From Leptospira alstonii serovar Sichuan str. 79601 (GTDB lineage: Bacteria; Spirochaetota; Leptospiria; Leptospirales; Leptospiraceae), in NCBI RefSeq assembly GCF_000347175.1, contig NZ_ANIK01000031.1, forward strand, positions 1-40,092: a DNA stretch of 40,092 bases. The letters run 5' to 3'. A program made the position numbers and the translations under genes. The notes below the pieces were generated by a model. That model was given only the letters and a program-made list of their open reading frames with translations, did no database searches and was not told the DNA's origin. Shown piece by piece: positions 7,799-36,054 of this stretch. Position 1 is the stretch's first letter, and each line of letters begins with the position of its first letter.

Positions 7799-7880
7799 TT
7801 AATTTAAAATCAATCGATCCCCGTTTCCGAAATAAAACTCGCGCTTTGATTTTCGGCTTTTGAAATCGACTCGGAACTCA
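7799..7880 (-). repeat. duplicated leader segment, copy B
   Basis: This is the counterpart of 6824-6910. The same blocks appear in the same order with small indels, directly upstream of the lipoprotein starting at 7779. Confidence 0.75.
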
Positions 7881-8055
7881 CTTATCGGTTTCTGAATTTT
7901 TATGTATTCATTTTTCTATATATTCCGCATTCCGTAAGTATCTTTCGCGTTTCCCATCATTGACACAAATCGAACGCATCCTCAATTCTGCAAATTTCAT
8001 TCGGATCCGAATCATATGTTCCGCAAAACACTTACATTTGCAAAACTGCAAAACT

Positions 8056-8118
8056 ATGTGATATCTGTCAATAAATACATCACATTTCTGGATAAAATAG
8101 AAAATTTGTGAAACAAAT
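8056..8118. promoter_or_regulatory. long dyad plus TTTGTGAAACAAAT motif
   Basis: ATGTGAT (8056-8062) pairs with ATCACAT (8079-8085), with 16 bases between the TGTGAT and ATCACA cores. TTTGTGAAACAAAT, itself dyadic (TTTGT-GAA-ACAAA), follows at 8105-8118. The same pair of motifs with nearly the same spacing (48 against 50 bases) is found at 1093-1156. It lies 120 bases upstream of the zinc-finger membrane protein at 8205. Confidence 0.5.
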
Positions 8119-8204
8119 TATTTGATTTTATCCCAAAAATAGACATCCCCCGCCAACGCTTCTATTTGAAAAATTAGCGTCTTTTGCGATAAACATTCGA
8201 TACA

Positions 8205-8678
8205 ATGAAAAAATTATGGATTAAATTGAAAGATTACTCAGACTTGCAGAATATGGAAGTATGCAAGGACTGGAATGTTGAGGATTATTTAAAAACGAAT
8301 GAGCGTAAAAAAATTCCGTTTTTAATCAGAAAACATCTGAACGAATGTCAAAAATGCCAGGCGGAAATCCTCGATTATTCCGAATCCAATACGATACCGG
8401 AATATCTTTTCGGTCGGCCTTTTGCTAAACAGAAACTTCTTTGGTTTGGAGCCGAGCTGGCCAATCTTGAAGATTTGCCTTCAACAAAAGAAAAGAAAAA
8501 GAAGGTCCGCGCCAAAGCTGAAGATTCAACGGAAGAATCGAATATCTCAAACCTAATTCTACTTTCGAACCGTTCGCAGTTTCTTTCGTTTTGCCATCGT
8601 TATAAAAAAGCAATTTTTATATTCGGTTATCTAGCTTTGCTTGCGCCTATGTTACAACTTGTATTTCAGATTTTTTAG
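8205..8678 (+). CDS. anti-sigma-like zinc-finger single-pass membrane protein
   Basis: A 157-residue protein. Near the N-terminus Cys20, a basic helix and then HLNECQKC give the H-x3-C-x2-C core of the ZAS type found in anti-sigma factors. A charged linker follows (STKEKKKKVRAKAED) and then a C-terminal transmembrane segment (AIFIFGYLALLAPMLQLVF). This order, cytosolic zinc finger then membrane anchor, is that of membrane-bound anti-sigma factors, which hold an ECF sigma factor. No sigma factor gene is adjacent, which is unusual. No clear Shine-Dalgarno precedes the ATG, and the long dyad upstream may control it. It is coupled to the MORN protein 9 bases downstream. The partner is unknown; anti-sigma function is inferred from motif and topology. 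Confidence 0.7.
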   Translation: MKKLWIKLKDYSDLQNMEVCKDWNVEDYLKTNERKKIPFLIRKHLNECQKCQAEILDYSESNTIPEYLFGRPFAKQKLLWFGAELANLEDLPSTKEKKKKVRAKAEDSTEESNISNLILLSNRSQFLSFCHRYKKAIFIFGYLALLAPMLQLVFQIF

Positions 8679-8687
8679 AGGAAGTTT

Positions 8688-8990
8688 ATGATAAATTTAG
8701 TTCGGCTCTTTGTACAAAGTAAATTCAGGATTCTGTATATTTTGCTCGGAGCCTCTTTATTGTTAGGCGGTTACTTTATTTTTTTAAAAGAATCATGTAA
8801 CGGCAATTGTAAAAACGGATTCGGCTCGAAGGTTTATTGGGACGGAAGAAAATACATAGGCCAATGGAAAAACGGGGATGCGGACGGATACGGCGTATTG
8901 GTTGCTAAGGATCAAAAAATTCTTTACAGCGGCAAATGGAAGGAAGGAAAACAAATTTCGAATGAATCGGAAATACCGAAAAAAAAATAA
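8688..8990 (+). CDS. membrane-anchored MORN-repeat protein
   Basis: A 100-residue protein. An N-terminal transmembrane helix (ILYILLGASLLLGGYFIF) is followed by CNGNCKNG and two MORN-type units (GFGSKVYWDGRKYIGQWKNG and DGYGVLVAKD...YSGKWKEGK). MORN units are short beta-hairpins often used for binding. AGGAAG lies 4 bases ahead of the ATG, and only 9 bases separate it from the upstream gene, so the two form one unit. It probably exposes a small MORN module on the outer face of the inner membrane, perhaps as a signal-sensing partner of the zinc-finger protein; that link is inference. Confidence 0.75.
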   Translation: MINLVRLFVQSKFRILYILLGASLLLGGYFIFLKESCNGNCKNGFGSKVYWDGRKYIGQWKNGDADGYGVLVAKDQKILYSGKWKEGKQISNESEIPKKK

Positions 8991-9046
8991 TCGTATCCAT
9001 TCATACGGAGAACATTTTTCGACCAATCCATTTTCCCGATTTTGTC

Positions 9047-9063
9047 TTTACAGCGTGTCCCAA
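9047..9063 (+). repeat. 17-bp repeat, inverted copy at 10054-10070
   Basis: TTTACAGCGTGTCCCAA here equals the reverse complement of 10054-10070, which lies in the 3' end of the permease 2 gene. A 17-bp exact match at this distance is unlikely by chance and suggests a dispersed repeat that overlaps the permease C-terminus. Confidence 0.6.
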
Positions 9064-9200
9064 AACTTACCTGAGCAATCCATCATGTTAGTTTTAATTT
9101 TTACAAAGCTCACGATGATTTGAATTTAAGCGACACGCAATATTCCCTTCAAAAACGATTCAATGGAAACAAAAATCACGCAAAACCTTTCCGAATTCGT

Positions 9201-16194
<6,994 letters not shown>

Positions 16195-16196
16195 TT

Positions 16197-17696
<1,500 letters not shown>

Positions 17697-17708
17697 ATAT
17701 TCTCTTTT

Positions 17709-18364
17709 TTATTGTTTTTTGTTTATTTCCGACTCGATCATTTTGGCCGTGTCCGGATTCTCTTCGGAGATAAGTCTGGCTTTTTGAAAATAACGATCTG
17801 CCATCTCCTCGCTTTGGGCTTTTTGATAAATTTTTCCCAATCGTAGATATATAAGTGCGAGTTTCGACGACTCTCCCTTAGCTTGGTTGTATAAGGAAAA
17901 GGCCTCTTCTATTTTTCCTTCGGACTCCAACACGGTGCCGAGTGTGTATTGAACTTCCCATTGGTTGGGAATACGATTGATTACGAGTTGGAGGCGTTCC
18001 TTCGCTTCCGTTCTACTTTCGTTTTGTAAACTTTGGACTTTTGAAAGCCAATAAGCCGCGTTGGAATTACATTTGTCCTTGTTTGCGGCGTTTTCAAACA
18101 TCTCCTCGGCCTTTTCAAAATCCTTTTTATAATAATGGATTTTTCCCAACATGATCATCGTTCTCGTCGAGTCCGAATCGATTTCCAACACTTGCGAAAA
18201 AAGCGCAAGCGCTCCGTTTAAATCCTGTTTAATGTAGGCGAGATCCGCGTCCCTTTGTAAGGACTTTAACTTTTCGGATTCTTTCTTACAGGAATACGTC
18301 GCAGCGGCGATGAGTACCAATATAGGAACAAAAAAGTTCTTATGCGAATGTTTATATCGTGTTT

Positions 18365-18368
<4 letters not shown>
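17709..18368 (-). CDS. TPR-repeat lipoprotein
   Basis: A 219-residue protein with a signal peptide and lipobox ATYSC (Cys27) followed by a Lys/Glu stretch. At least four TPR units follow: [60 protein letters not shown] and [23 protein letters not shown] units bind other proteins, so this lipoprotein may scaffold pump or cargo assembly at a membrane face. Its ATG overlaps the upstream stop as ATGA (18365-18368), so it is made together with the FlgO/CsgG-like lipoprotein. Confidence 0.85.
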
Positions 18369-19108
<740 letters not shown>

Positions 19109-19119
19109 AGTATCCTCTT

Positions 19120-22770
<3,651 letters not shown>

Positions 22771-22774
22771 AGGT

Positions 22775-24400
<1,626 letters not shown>

Positions 24401-24551
24401 TTCGATCCTGTATAGATTTGTTTTCCGCCGATTTTTAAGAAAAAAAACGCACTCGAAACTGAGTGCCGAATGTAAGGATGTCCAGAAAAATCGAAAACAT
24501 TTCTTAAAATTTGTTTGTGGTTCGCGGGAGTCCCGTTTCCGGACCCACACA

Positions 24552-24582
24552 TTGTGATCGCTAATTTTATGAGATATCACAA
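24552..24582. promoter_or_regulatory. long dyad upstream of the pump operon
   Basis: TTGTGAT (24552-24558) pairs with ATCACAA (24576-24582), with a 17-base spacer between the TGTGAT and ATCACA cores. Read on the minus strand it begins TTGTGATATCT, sharing TGTGATATCT with the dyad at 8056. It lies about 155 bases ahead of the TolC-like ATG and is the best candidate for the operon control site. Confidence 0.5.
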
Positions 24583-24612
24583 GGCACATTTGAACCCAAG
24601 TACTTCGGTGTA

Positions 24613-24654
<42 letters not shown>

Positions 24655-24897
24655 GGATTTTAGTATTTTCTAAAAACGATAAGAGAAATAACGCCCTAAA
24701 TCTTTCGCACATTTATTAAATCAATGATAAGGCCTTTCCGATTTTCGAAATCGGGTCTTAGCAAAGAGGAATGGAAGATTTACTTGAAATCATTAAGCGA
24801 CAAGACTGGAAGGAAATCATTAAGATTCTCGCAAAGAAAATCGATCCGACTTAAACGGCATTTTAAAATCAAGAAAGGTTTTTTGAGTTAAATTATT

Positions 24898-25299
24898 TTA
24901 ATTGTTTTCGATCTCTTTCTTTGCCAGACTCAAAATTAATTTTTGTGCGATTTCGAATTCTTTTTTAGGTAAAATCGCCAATATTTCGATCATTTTAGAT
25001 AAACCTTCTTTTGCGGTTATTTTTTTCAATAAAACCGCTTCGAATTCGATTTCTTTCGTTTTTATCCGAGATATCCGTTGGCGCGCCACCTTTTTCGGCA
25101 ATTTACCTTCAAGAAGCCATTCTCTTCGATATCCGTGCACCATTTCTATCGTAATTGCAGCGTCCTCCGGTACCGGAAATCTACCGCTGAGCCAACCGCT
25201 GATCGTTTGTTTCGACTTGCCGATCGTGTTCCCAAACTCACTTTGATTCCCTTTGAAACTTAAGAGTATGGTTTTTAATCTTTTTTTTTGCTCGCTCAA
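24898..25299 (-). CDS. XRE/Cro-type helix-turn-helix regulator
   Basis: A 133-residue protein. The N-terminal part [20 protein letters not shown] is a Cro/C1-type helix-turn-helix (QSEFGNTIG then [10 protein letters not shown]), followed by [20 protein letters not shown] and [11 protein letters not shown], a pattern usual in small phage-type or stand-alone repressors. The C-terminal half (about 75-133) is helical and charged. The start is TTG at 25299 with AGGA upstream; no in-frame ATG is available. The first codons contain a run of nine A, a possible slippage site. A perfect palindrome at 25335-25351, 36 bases upstream, may be its own operator. Confidence 0.8.
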   Translation of the reverse strand: MSEQKKRLKTILLSFKGNQSEFGNTIGKSKQTISGWLSGRFPVPEDAAITIEMVHGYRREWLLEGKLPKKVARQRISRIKTKEIEFEAVLLKKITAKEGLSKMIEILAILPKKEFEIAQKLILSLAKKEIENN

Positions 25300-25846
25300 A
25301 ACATGTCCTAGAATAATACTTTTTTGTTGACACTGGTATTAAAATAATACCAACATGTCTTTGGAAAATCCATTAATAGTACAACTTTCAAAAAATCAAT
25401 TCAAATGTCGGTTCAGTCGCTGTCCATGGGTCATAATTTCCAAAAAAATAAATATAGTAATTTCTTTTGCCTTGTTTTAAGTCATAAAAAAGAGATCAGT
25501 GGATAAAGATTATGTTTTTACCGCCAAAAAAGAGACTTTCGGTAAAACTCTTTATTTTTTCGATCCCCTCTCCAGAGCGCATTTCCCCTCTCAAAAAATT
25601 TTCCGATGCGAATCCGGTTGAAAACCGTCTCCGATTTCGTATCGAATTGAAAGAAAAGAAAATCGATACCGTAGCAATTTTATCGGAACCAGAAAGAACA
25701 CTCAGAAAAGTTTGAGATCCGGTTCGTTCTGACCGGATACACTTAACGTGCAGTTGTATCAGCGTGAATTTCTTACCGTGTCCGATCCAAGCTATAGTAA
25801 TCGACAAAGCGAAGACCAATATTAAACTTTAGTGAAGAATTAGCGT
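25300..25846. other. intergenic region, operator-like palindrome, no credible gene
   Basis: This AT-rich stretch lies between the divergent HTH regulator and 7TM protein genes. It has a perfect palindrome (25335-25351) overlapped on the left by TTGACA (25327-25332). Two overlapping open frames on opposite strands (25512-25715 plus, 25496-25819 minus) lack ribosome binding sites and recognisable content, and I do not call them. Confidence 0.5.
25335..25351. promoter_or_regulatory. operator-like palindrome GGTATTA-AAA-TAATACC
   Basis: A 7-bp perfect dyad around three A. TTGACA (25327-25332) directly precedes it on the plus strand. A palindrome of this size upstream of a Cro-type regulator is the usual place for an autoregulatory operator. 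Confidence 0.5.
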
Positions 25847-26752
25847 ATGAACCTTAACCATTTAATTCCAGTCTTAACGGGATTTCTCCATTTGTTTTTC
25901 GGGATTTATGTCTTTAGTTTAAAACCAAGACAAAAACTACAAACTTTATTCCTGTTTTTGAATATATGTATGGCGCTCTGGCTCTGCATTCAAGGCCTTC
26001 GAGGTCAGTTCCCGCCTGAATACCGCAATTTCGGATTGAACATAACGTTTCTTCCGATGTCCATGGCGACTTTCATTCTGTATCTTCTTTGTAAAAAGAT
26101 GGAGAACGGCAGTCAGAAAATTCCGATTCAATCGCTGGTCCTGGGTATCATAGGATTTTCCTATTTCACCTGGGCTTCTTTTAGCCAGAAAATGGTGGTA
26201 TTGGGAGATCCGAATACTTTCGTTTTTGATTTGAGTTTGAATTACCATTTGATCATCGGCTTTTCCAGCTTTTGGGTTCTGTTGTCGTTTGTGGCGATTC
26301 TGAAAAAAATGCGACTTAAAAGAGGAAACGATAAGGTAAGACTCTTTTTAATACTTCTTGGTTCCTTGTTTGCGATGCCGGTCACTTTGACGTTTATCTA
26401 TTTGCTGCCGTTTTTGGGGGTCTACAAAGCATATTTGTCATCTCTGGGACTTTCCATCGGTTCACTCTGCTGGGCGGTTGCGATTTTGCACTATGATGCT
26501 TTTGAAATCAAGGCCAGCCTGATCCAAGGTCAGAGAATTTCTATGATCAATCGACTCGCATCCAGACCTTTTTTGAAACTCATGGGGAAATTGGATCCGA
26601 TGAGATTCGTTCAAAAAAGTTCGAAGGCAAAAGAGGAGATCACGAAACAAATTCTCATCCAAGACTTCTATTTAGCCGAAAATACCGGTGAAATATCGGT
26701 GGACGAAAGAGCAAAAATCCTTTCGAGAAGATTCGGAAAGTATTTTAAATAG
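25847..26752 (+). CDS. lone 7TM membrane protein (histidine-kinase N-terminal type)
   Basis: A 301-residue protein with about seven hydrophobic segments: [103 protein letters not shown] and [17 protein letters not shown]. The N-terminus and spacing resemble the 7TM sensor module found at the start of some histidine kinases and cyclases. Here no kinase follows, only about 75 cytosolic residues that are basic and helical ([20 protein letters not shown]). It could pass a signal to a separate protein. It is divergent from the HTH regulator at 24898-25299. Confidence 0.75.
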   Translation: MNLNHLIPVLTGFLHLFFGIYVFSLKPRQKLQTLFLFLNICMALWLCIQGLRGQFPPEYRNFGLNITFLPMSMATFILYLLCKKMENGSQKIPIQSLVLGIIGFSYFTWASFSQKMVVLGDPNTFVFDLSLNYHLIIGFSSFWVLLSFVAILKKMRLKRGNDKVRLFLILLGSLFAMPVTLTFIYLLPFLGVYKAYLSSLGLSIGSLCWAVAILHYDAFEIKASLIQGQRISMINRLASRPFLKLMGKLDPMRFVQKSSKAKEEITKQILIQDFYLAENTGEISVDERAKILSRRFGKYFK

Positions 26753-26801
26753 TTCGCACAGAGAGGGTTCGAAAAATTCAAATTGTGATAATAATCATTG
26801 A

Positions 26802-26820
26802 CATATATCACTGATATATG
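26802..26820. promoter_or_regulatory. 19-bp perfect palindrome
   Basis: CATATATCA-C-TGATATATG is a 9-bp dyad with one central base. It overlaps the right half of another TGTGAT-N17-ATCACT arrangement (26784-26812). It lies 170 bases upstream of the small coiled-coil gene at 26991 and could be a regulator site. Confidence 0.4.
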
Positions 26821-26990
26821 CAAAGTTGTTGCACGTGAGTATTTTTCGAATCCGAATCGGGTCAATTTTTTTACCCGGATTTATTTCGAGCAGCCGACCG
26901 ATTTGAATCGGTATAAAATCCGCCTACTCCCGGTTTTAATTACGGGCGTACAAAGGCCAACGGCGTTCCTCACACAATAACGGGGGCGAT

Positions 26991-27299
26991 ATGTCGAAGT
27001 GGTATGATCCAGCGGAATTGGAAGCTTTTTTAGGCTCGTTGCCGAAATTCAGGAACCGACTTCGACTCGCAACCGAATATAAAAATCTCCGAACAAAAGC
27101 CCCGAAAGAACTCAGGTATATCATTCTGATTCAAAGATTGTATCTACAAAAGAAAATCCTATTAAGACGAAATGAATGGATGAAAAGGGAACTAAGAAGT
27201 ATCTTTTCGGAAAAAATACATCTTGAAAGCGAATTAGAATCGCTTGAAAAGCGGCTGAAAGAAATACGAGACGAAAATACAAATTTAATCGGCGGTTAG
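26991..27299 (+). CDS. small coiled-coil protein, unknown function
   Basis: A 102-residue protein. GGGGGCG lies directly upstream of the ATG as Shine-Dalgarno. Residues 55-100 ([20 protein letters not shown], then [17 protein letters not shown]) form a clear charged coiled coil, and the front half is basic ([18 protein letters not shown]). Family not recognised. The 23-base gap to a MITE-like element and the clean start support a real, separately transcribed gene, but coding is not certain. Confidence 0.55.
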   Translation: MSKWYDPAELEAFLGSLPKFRNRLRLATEYKNLRTKAPKELRYIILIQRLYLQKKILLRRNEWMKRELRSIFSEKIHLESELESLEKRLKEIRDENTNLIGG

Positions 27300-27322
27300 G
27301 AACCAACTTTTTCGATCTTATC

Positions 27323-27495
27323 TAACGTAAGTTCGTAGAAAAAGCTTGAACGAATAGGAAACTCAACGTCGCTACCCGGATGCCGATCTATAGAGAAGCA
27401 TCTGCTTAAGTTTCTTCGGTCGCAACATAATGCGAAAATTCCTTCGAAATCTAACTCAATGCTGCTTCTATGGATCACAACATAATAATCGTTGA
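27323..27495. mobile_element. MITE-like element, copy 3, right end decayed
   Basis: It begins TAACGTAAGTTCG (27323) and has the left arm GAACGAATAGGAAACTCAA and the right arm ATCACAACATAATAATCG. The final CACGTTA end is missing. A second CAACATAAT lies inside, so the copy carries an internal duplication. Confidence 0.6.
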
Positions 27496-27573
27496 TGAAT
27501 CCGAATCGATTCGAATAATCTTTTGATCGTTTAAAAAACATTCTAAAATTAGAATATTATCATTCTAATATAT

Positions 27574-27936
27574 TTATTCGGCAAACTTAGGAACGGGAGT
27601 TTTTAACGCTTTATTCAAAAAACCTATGATAACCCCGAAGATCAAACTCGCTACGATCAGAGGAAGCAAATGAGAATATTGTTTCGGAATGACGACCAAT
27701 GCTATAAACCAAGGCAAATTTAATAATTCCGTGAGCAGAATCGAACCTATCGTCTTAGGCAATCCGGTTTCCGCAAGAGTCACGATACATCCGCAGGAAA
27801 ACCAAAACAACATCGATTGAATTAAAACCCATCGAGAAGCCGTTGGGTCTGCAAAAAAAACGAGCAAACCTTCTAAAACCGCACAAACGGTTCCAATCGA
27901 TAAAGCGTTTCTAAAACGAATTCCTTTTTTATTCAT
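27574..27936 (-). CDS. small multi-spanning membrane protein, unknown function
   Basis: A 120-residue protein with four hydrophobic segments: ALSIGTVCAVLEGLLVFFA, VLIQSMLFWFSCGCIVTLA, IGSILLTELLNLPWFIALVV and LLPLIVASLIFGVIIGFL. GGAAG lies 9 bases upstream of the ATG. The short basic N-terminus (NKKGIRFRN) predicts a cytosolic N-terminus. No family recognised. It stands alone, convergent with the element at 27323. Confidence 0.65.
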   Translation of the reverse strand: MNKKGIRFRNALSIGTVCAVLEGLLVFFADPTASRWVLIQSMLFWFSCGCIVTLAETGLPKTIGSILLTELLNLPWFIALVVIPKQYSHLLPLIVASLIFGVIIGFLNKALKTPVPKFAE

Positions 27937-28565
27937 AAAGTTATCTTCCGTAATACTTGTATTCCTTCAAAATCGAAGAACCTTTGGAAAAGTAAAGTCA
28001 AAATCCTTTTCGATATAGTATTTAATAAATATTGAATATTATTTTAACGTCATCGTTTTATAGGCCCGGTTGAAACCTGTCATATATTCCCTTAGGACTT
28101 CTTTCAAAATGGAAAGATGAATCCATCTTTCCGCTTATCTTCGTGTTTTACTCAATTCTCTTTTTATACTATTCTTAATTTTATTTTTGCAAACATATCG
28201 ATCGTTTCTTTACGGACATTCAATCGCACATAAACTTTTCTTTTCATAGCGACCTTATTCTCCTTCCTTGTTTTGCGGTAAATTATGTGAGTTTGATTTA
28301 AGGTTCCCGTCCCGTCTTACTTAGCAACAGATTATAAAAAATGCGAAAGCGATCGAGTGTAAAAACTAAAGCAAAACACTTCCTGGACCGGCAACACCAC
28401 TCTCTATGGATCGCTCATCTTAGCTCCGCTAAGAGCCAAGGCTTTTCTTACGCCGAACGCAGGTTAAATTGCGCGTAAATTCGATATTTTAAAAAAAATC
28501 CGCAAAAAAAGTTTTAAAAATGGGTCTTATGAGCAAGAATTTGATTTCTTGGATAATTTTTTGAA
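27937..28565. other. 629-bp intergenic region with two small hairpins
   Basis: I see no gene. Two inverted repeats occur: GGAAAGATG-AATC-CATCTTTCC (28111-28132) and CTTAGC-TCC-GCTAAG (28419-28433). The stretch 28380-28412 (CACTTCCTGGACCGGCAAC, CTCTATGGATCG) weakly recalls the interior of the MITE-like elements. It is probably decayed repeat sequence plus the promoter of the 28566 gene. Confidence 0.45.
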
Positions 28566-29300
28566 ATGAAAAAGAACTCGGTTTTTCACATGGATTACTT
28601 TGAAAAAATCGTGGATCGATACGGTGGATGGGAACTTTGGAATCGTTTGGATTCCGTAGAGTTTTATTTTCAACGTTTAGGAGGTCCACTTCCGTTTCTG
28701 AAAGGACTCGGTAGAACTTTTAATAAACACGGTCATGTGCGAATTTTTCCAAAGTACTTTACGGCCGAATTTTCGGAATATCCGGTTCCCGGAAAAAAAA
28801 TAGTATTCGAAAATGGTAAAGTAGGAATTTTTAATATGGACGAAGATCCGATTTCGTTCGAATTTCTAAATTACAGGGACAATTTTTACGGCTTGAAAAA
28901 ATACAGAAGTTGGAGTCCTCTGGATGCTTCGTATTTTTTCGGTTATGCGATAACTCAATATTCAAGCGTTCCCTTTATTCTAAAAGAATACGCTGTTCGA
29001 AAAGTCGAATTTGCCGACGGTAGGTTTCGTATCGATGCGGAGTTCCCGCAGCATCTTCACACACATTGTAAAAAACAATCTTATCTTTTCGACAAAGACG
29101 GACTTCTTGTTCGTAACGATTATACCGCCGACATTGTCGGTCCTTGGGCCAAGGGAGCGCACTTTACGTCTCATTTTCAAGAACTCGACCGTTTTCCAAT
29201 CGCAACAAAACGAAATGTGTTTGTTCGTCTGGGAAGTCTGGTGACTCCGATTCCCGTTTTGTCGGCTGAACTTAAACCTTTGAAAATTCATTTTATCTAA
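28566..29300 (+). CDS. conserved-looking hypothetical protein
   Basis: A 244-residue protein of beta-rich composition with many aromatic and charged residues. It opens with [20 protein letters not shown] and includes [38 protein letters not shown] and [20 protein letters not shown]. The pattern of strands, the GLLVRNDY turn and the [13 protein letters not shown] end suggest a single compact domain; a LolA-like fold is conceivable but unproven. There is no signal peptide or membrane segment. No good ribosome binding site precedes the ATG at 28566, so the start could be slightly different. Function unknown. Confidence 0.65.
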   Translation: MKKNSVFHMDYFEKIVDRYGGWELWNRLDSVEFYFQRLGGPLPFLKGLGRTFNKHGHVRIFPKYFTAEFSEYPVPGKKIVFENGKVGIFNMDEDPISFEFLNYRDNFYGLKKYRSWSPLDASYFFGYAITQYSSVPFILKEYAVRKVEFADGRFRIDAEFPQHLHTHCKKQSYLFDKDGLLVRNDYTADIVGPWAKGAHFTSHFQELDRFPIATKRNVFVRLGSLVTPIPVLSAELKPLKIHFI

Positions 29301-29329
29301 TGTATTCGATTAGAGATCGGATGTTATAT

Positions 29330-29564
29330 TAACGTGAATTACTCATAGCTATATAATAAAGATATAATATTTAGCATTGAAGTAGTATTTTGCGATAAAA
29401 ATTAACGGTGCTCAATTTTATAGAGATCAGTAGTGGAGAAAGTTTGGGCGAATAAGAAGTTCGAGTGCAACGACTCCCTGGACGCCGATCCATAGAAAGG
29501 CGTCCGCTTGAGTTTCCTGGGTGACAACATAATAATCGCTTTTGCATTATTGGTACTCACGTTA
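29330..29564. mobile_element. MITE-like element, copy 4
   Basis: It begins TAACGTGAATT (29330-29340) and ends TACTCACGTTA (29554-29564). After the left end about 95 AT-rich bases intervene before the shared left arm GAAAGTTTGGGCGAATAAG, so this copy may contain an insertion. The right arm ACAACATAATAATCGCTTTT is clear. Confidence 0.6.
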
Positions 29565-29579
29565 GGCAAGGTCAATCCG

Positions 29580-29660
29580 ACATCTGACTCCTATCTCCAC
29601 TGATCCCTAATACGTTGGAGTTCCCACATTTTAGGGATCTGACTAGGGATTAGGAACTGG
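29580..29660. repeat. dispersed ~31-bp repeat plus inverted partial copy
   Basis: ACATCTGACTCCTATCTCCA followed by CTGATCCCTAATAC (29580-29613) matches 1410-1440 with a 2-base insert. TTAGGGATCTGACTAGGGAT (29631-29650) is a partial inverted copy. It directly follows a MITE-like element. Confidence 0.65.
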
Positions 29661-29945
29661 CACAGCAATCAATTATGTCATCAAACGGCGTTTTCAAACC
29701 CAATAGAAAATTTATGCGACAATACCGGGATGGACTCATCTCAAAGCGACATAACCTAAATTAAAAACAAAATGAGAATTTGTTCCGACAGAATTCTAAA
29801 ATAAAGAGTTGTTTCCAATTCGCAAGCAAGGATCGCAGCGCAATTTTCTCTTACAAAAGAAAAATAGATCATAAAAAGTTCCCTAATTTAAAAAACCTTC
29901 AAGGAATTCCGCGAAAGATCGATTTTAAATACTACGGAGCGCAGT

Positions 29946-31538
<1,593 letters not shown>

Positions 31539-31553
31539 GACTCGGAGAAAATC

Positions 31554-32345
<792 letters not shown>

Positions 32346-32372
32346 ACAAAGGATAATCGAGGTAACAGCTTT

Positions 32373-33767
<1,395 letters not shown>

Positions 33768-33784
33768 TCTTCTTTTTCAATGAT

Positions 33785-33820
33785 TTCCTCTTCGACCTAC
33801 TGATATGAGTCGAAGAGGAA
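33785..33820 (+). terminator. hairpin after flgE
   Basis: TTCCTCTTCGAC (33785-33796) pairs with GTCGAAGAGGAA (33809-33820), a 12-bp perfect stem with a 12-base loop, 18 bases after the flgE stop. A weak T-rich tail (TCTAAATTTC) follows. Probably ends the flagellar transcript. Confidence 0.6.
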
Positions 33821-33930
33821 TCTAAATTTCATACATCTCAAGTTATAGATTCCTTCTATTTTTTTGCAAAGTTCGGAGAAAAATTCTCTTTCCTATATCT
33901 TTCCAATATGGTTTCATTGATTCCTGGTAG

Positions 33931-35913
<1,983 letters not shown>

Positions 35914-36054
35914 GCGAATGTAAAACCCGCAGATTTTATTTCATCCCCGCGTAAAGTCCACTTTCAAGAATGGAGTTGTTTAAAAATTCCGTAAGTTCAG
36001 ATTCACAAGACCTCTTCAATCGCCCATTTCAATCAAACAGAAACAAATGAAGAA

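Noticed and set aside
24771..24854. Short plus-strand frame (27 codons, MEDLLEIIKRQDWKEIIK...) with an adjacent purine-rich AAGAGGA
   Set aside because: The Shine-Dalgarno touches the ATG with no spacing, the frame is very short, and no family is apparent; I cannot support it as a gene.
25496..25819. Two overlapping open frames on opposite strands (25512-25715 plus, 25496-25819 minus)
   Set aside because: No ribosome binding sites, no recognisable domains, low-complexity hydrophobic or charged content, and strong overlap; more likely chance frames in an intergenic region.
27296..27541. 81-codon minus-strand frame
   Set aside because: It covers the third MITE-like element and has no recognisable protein features.
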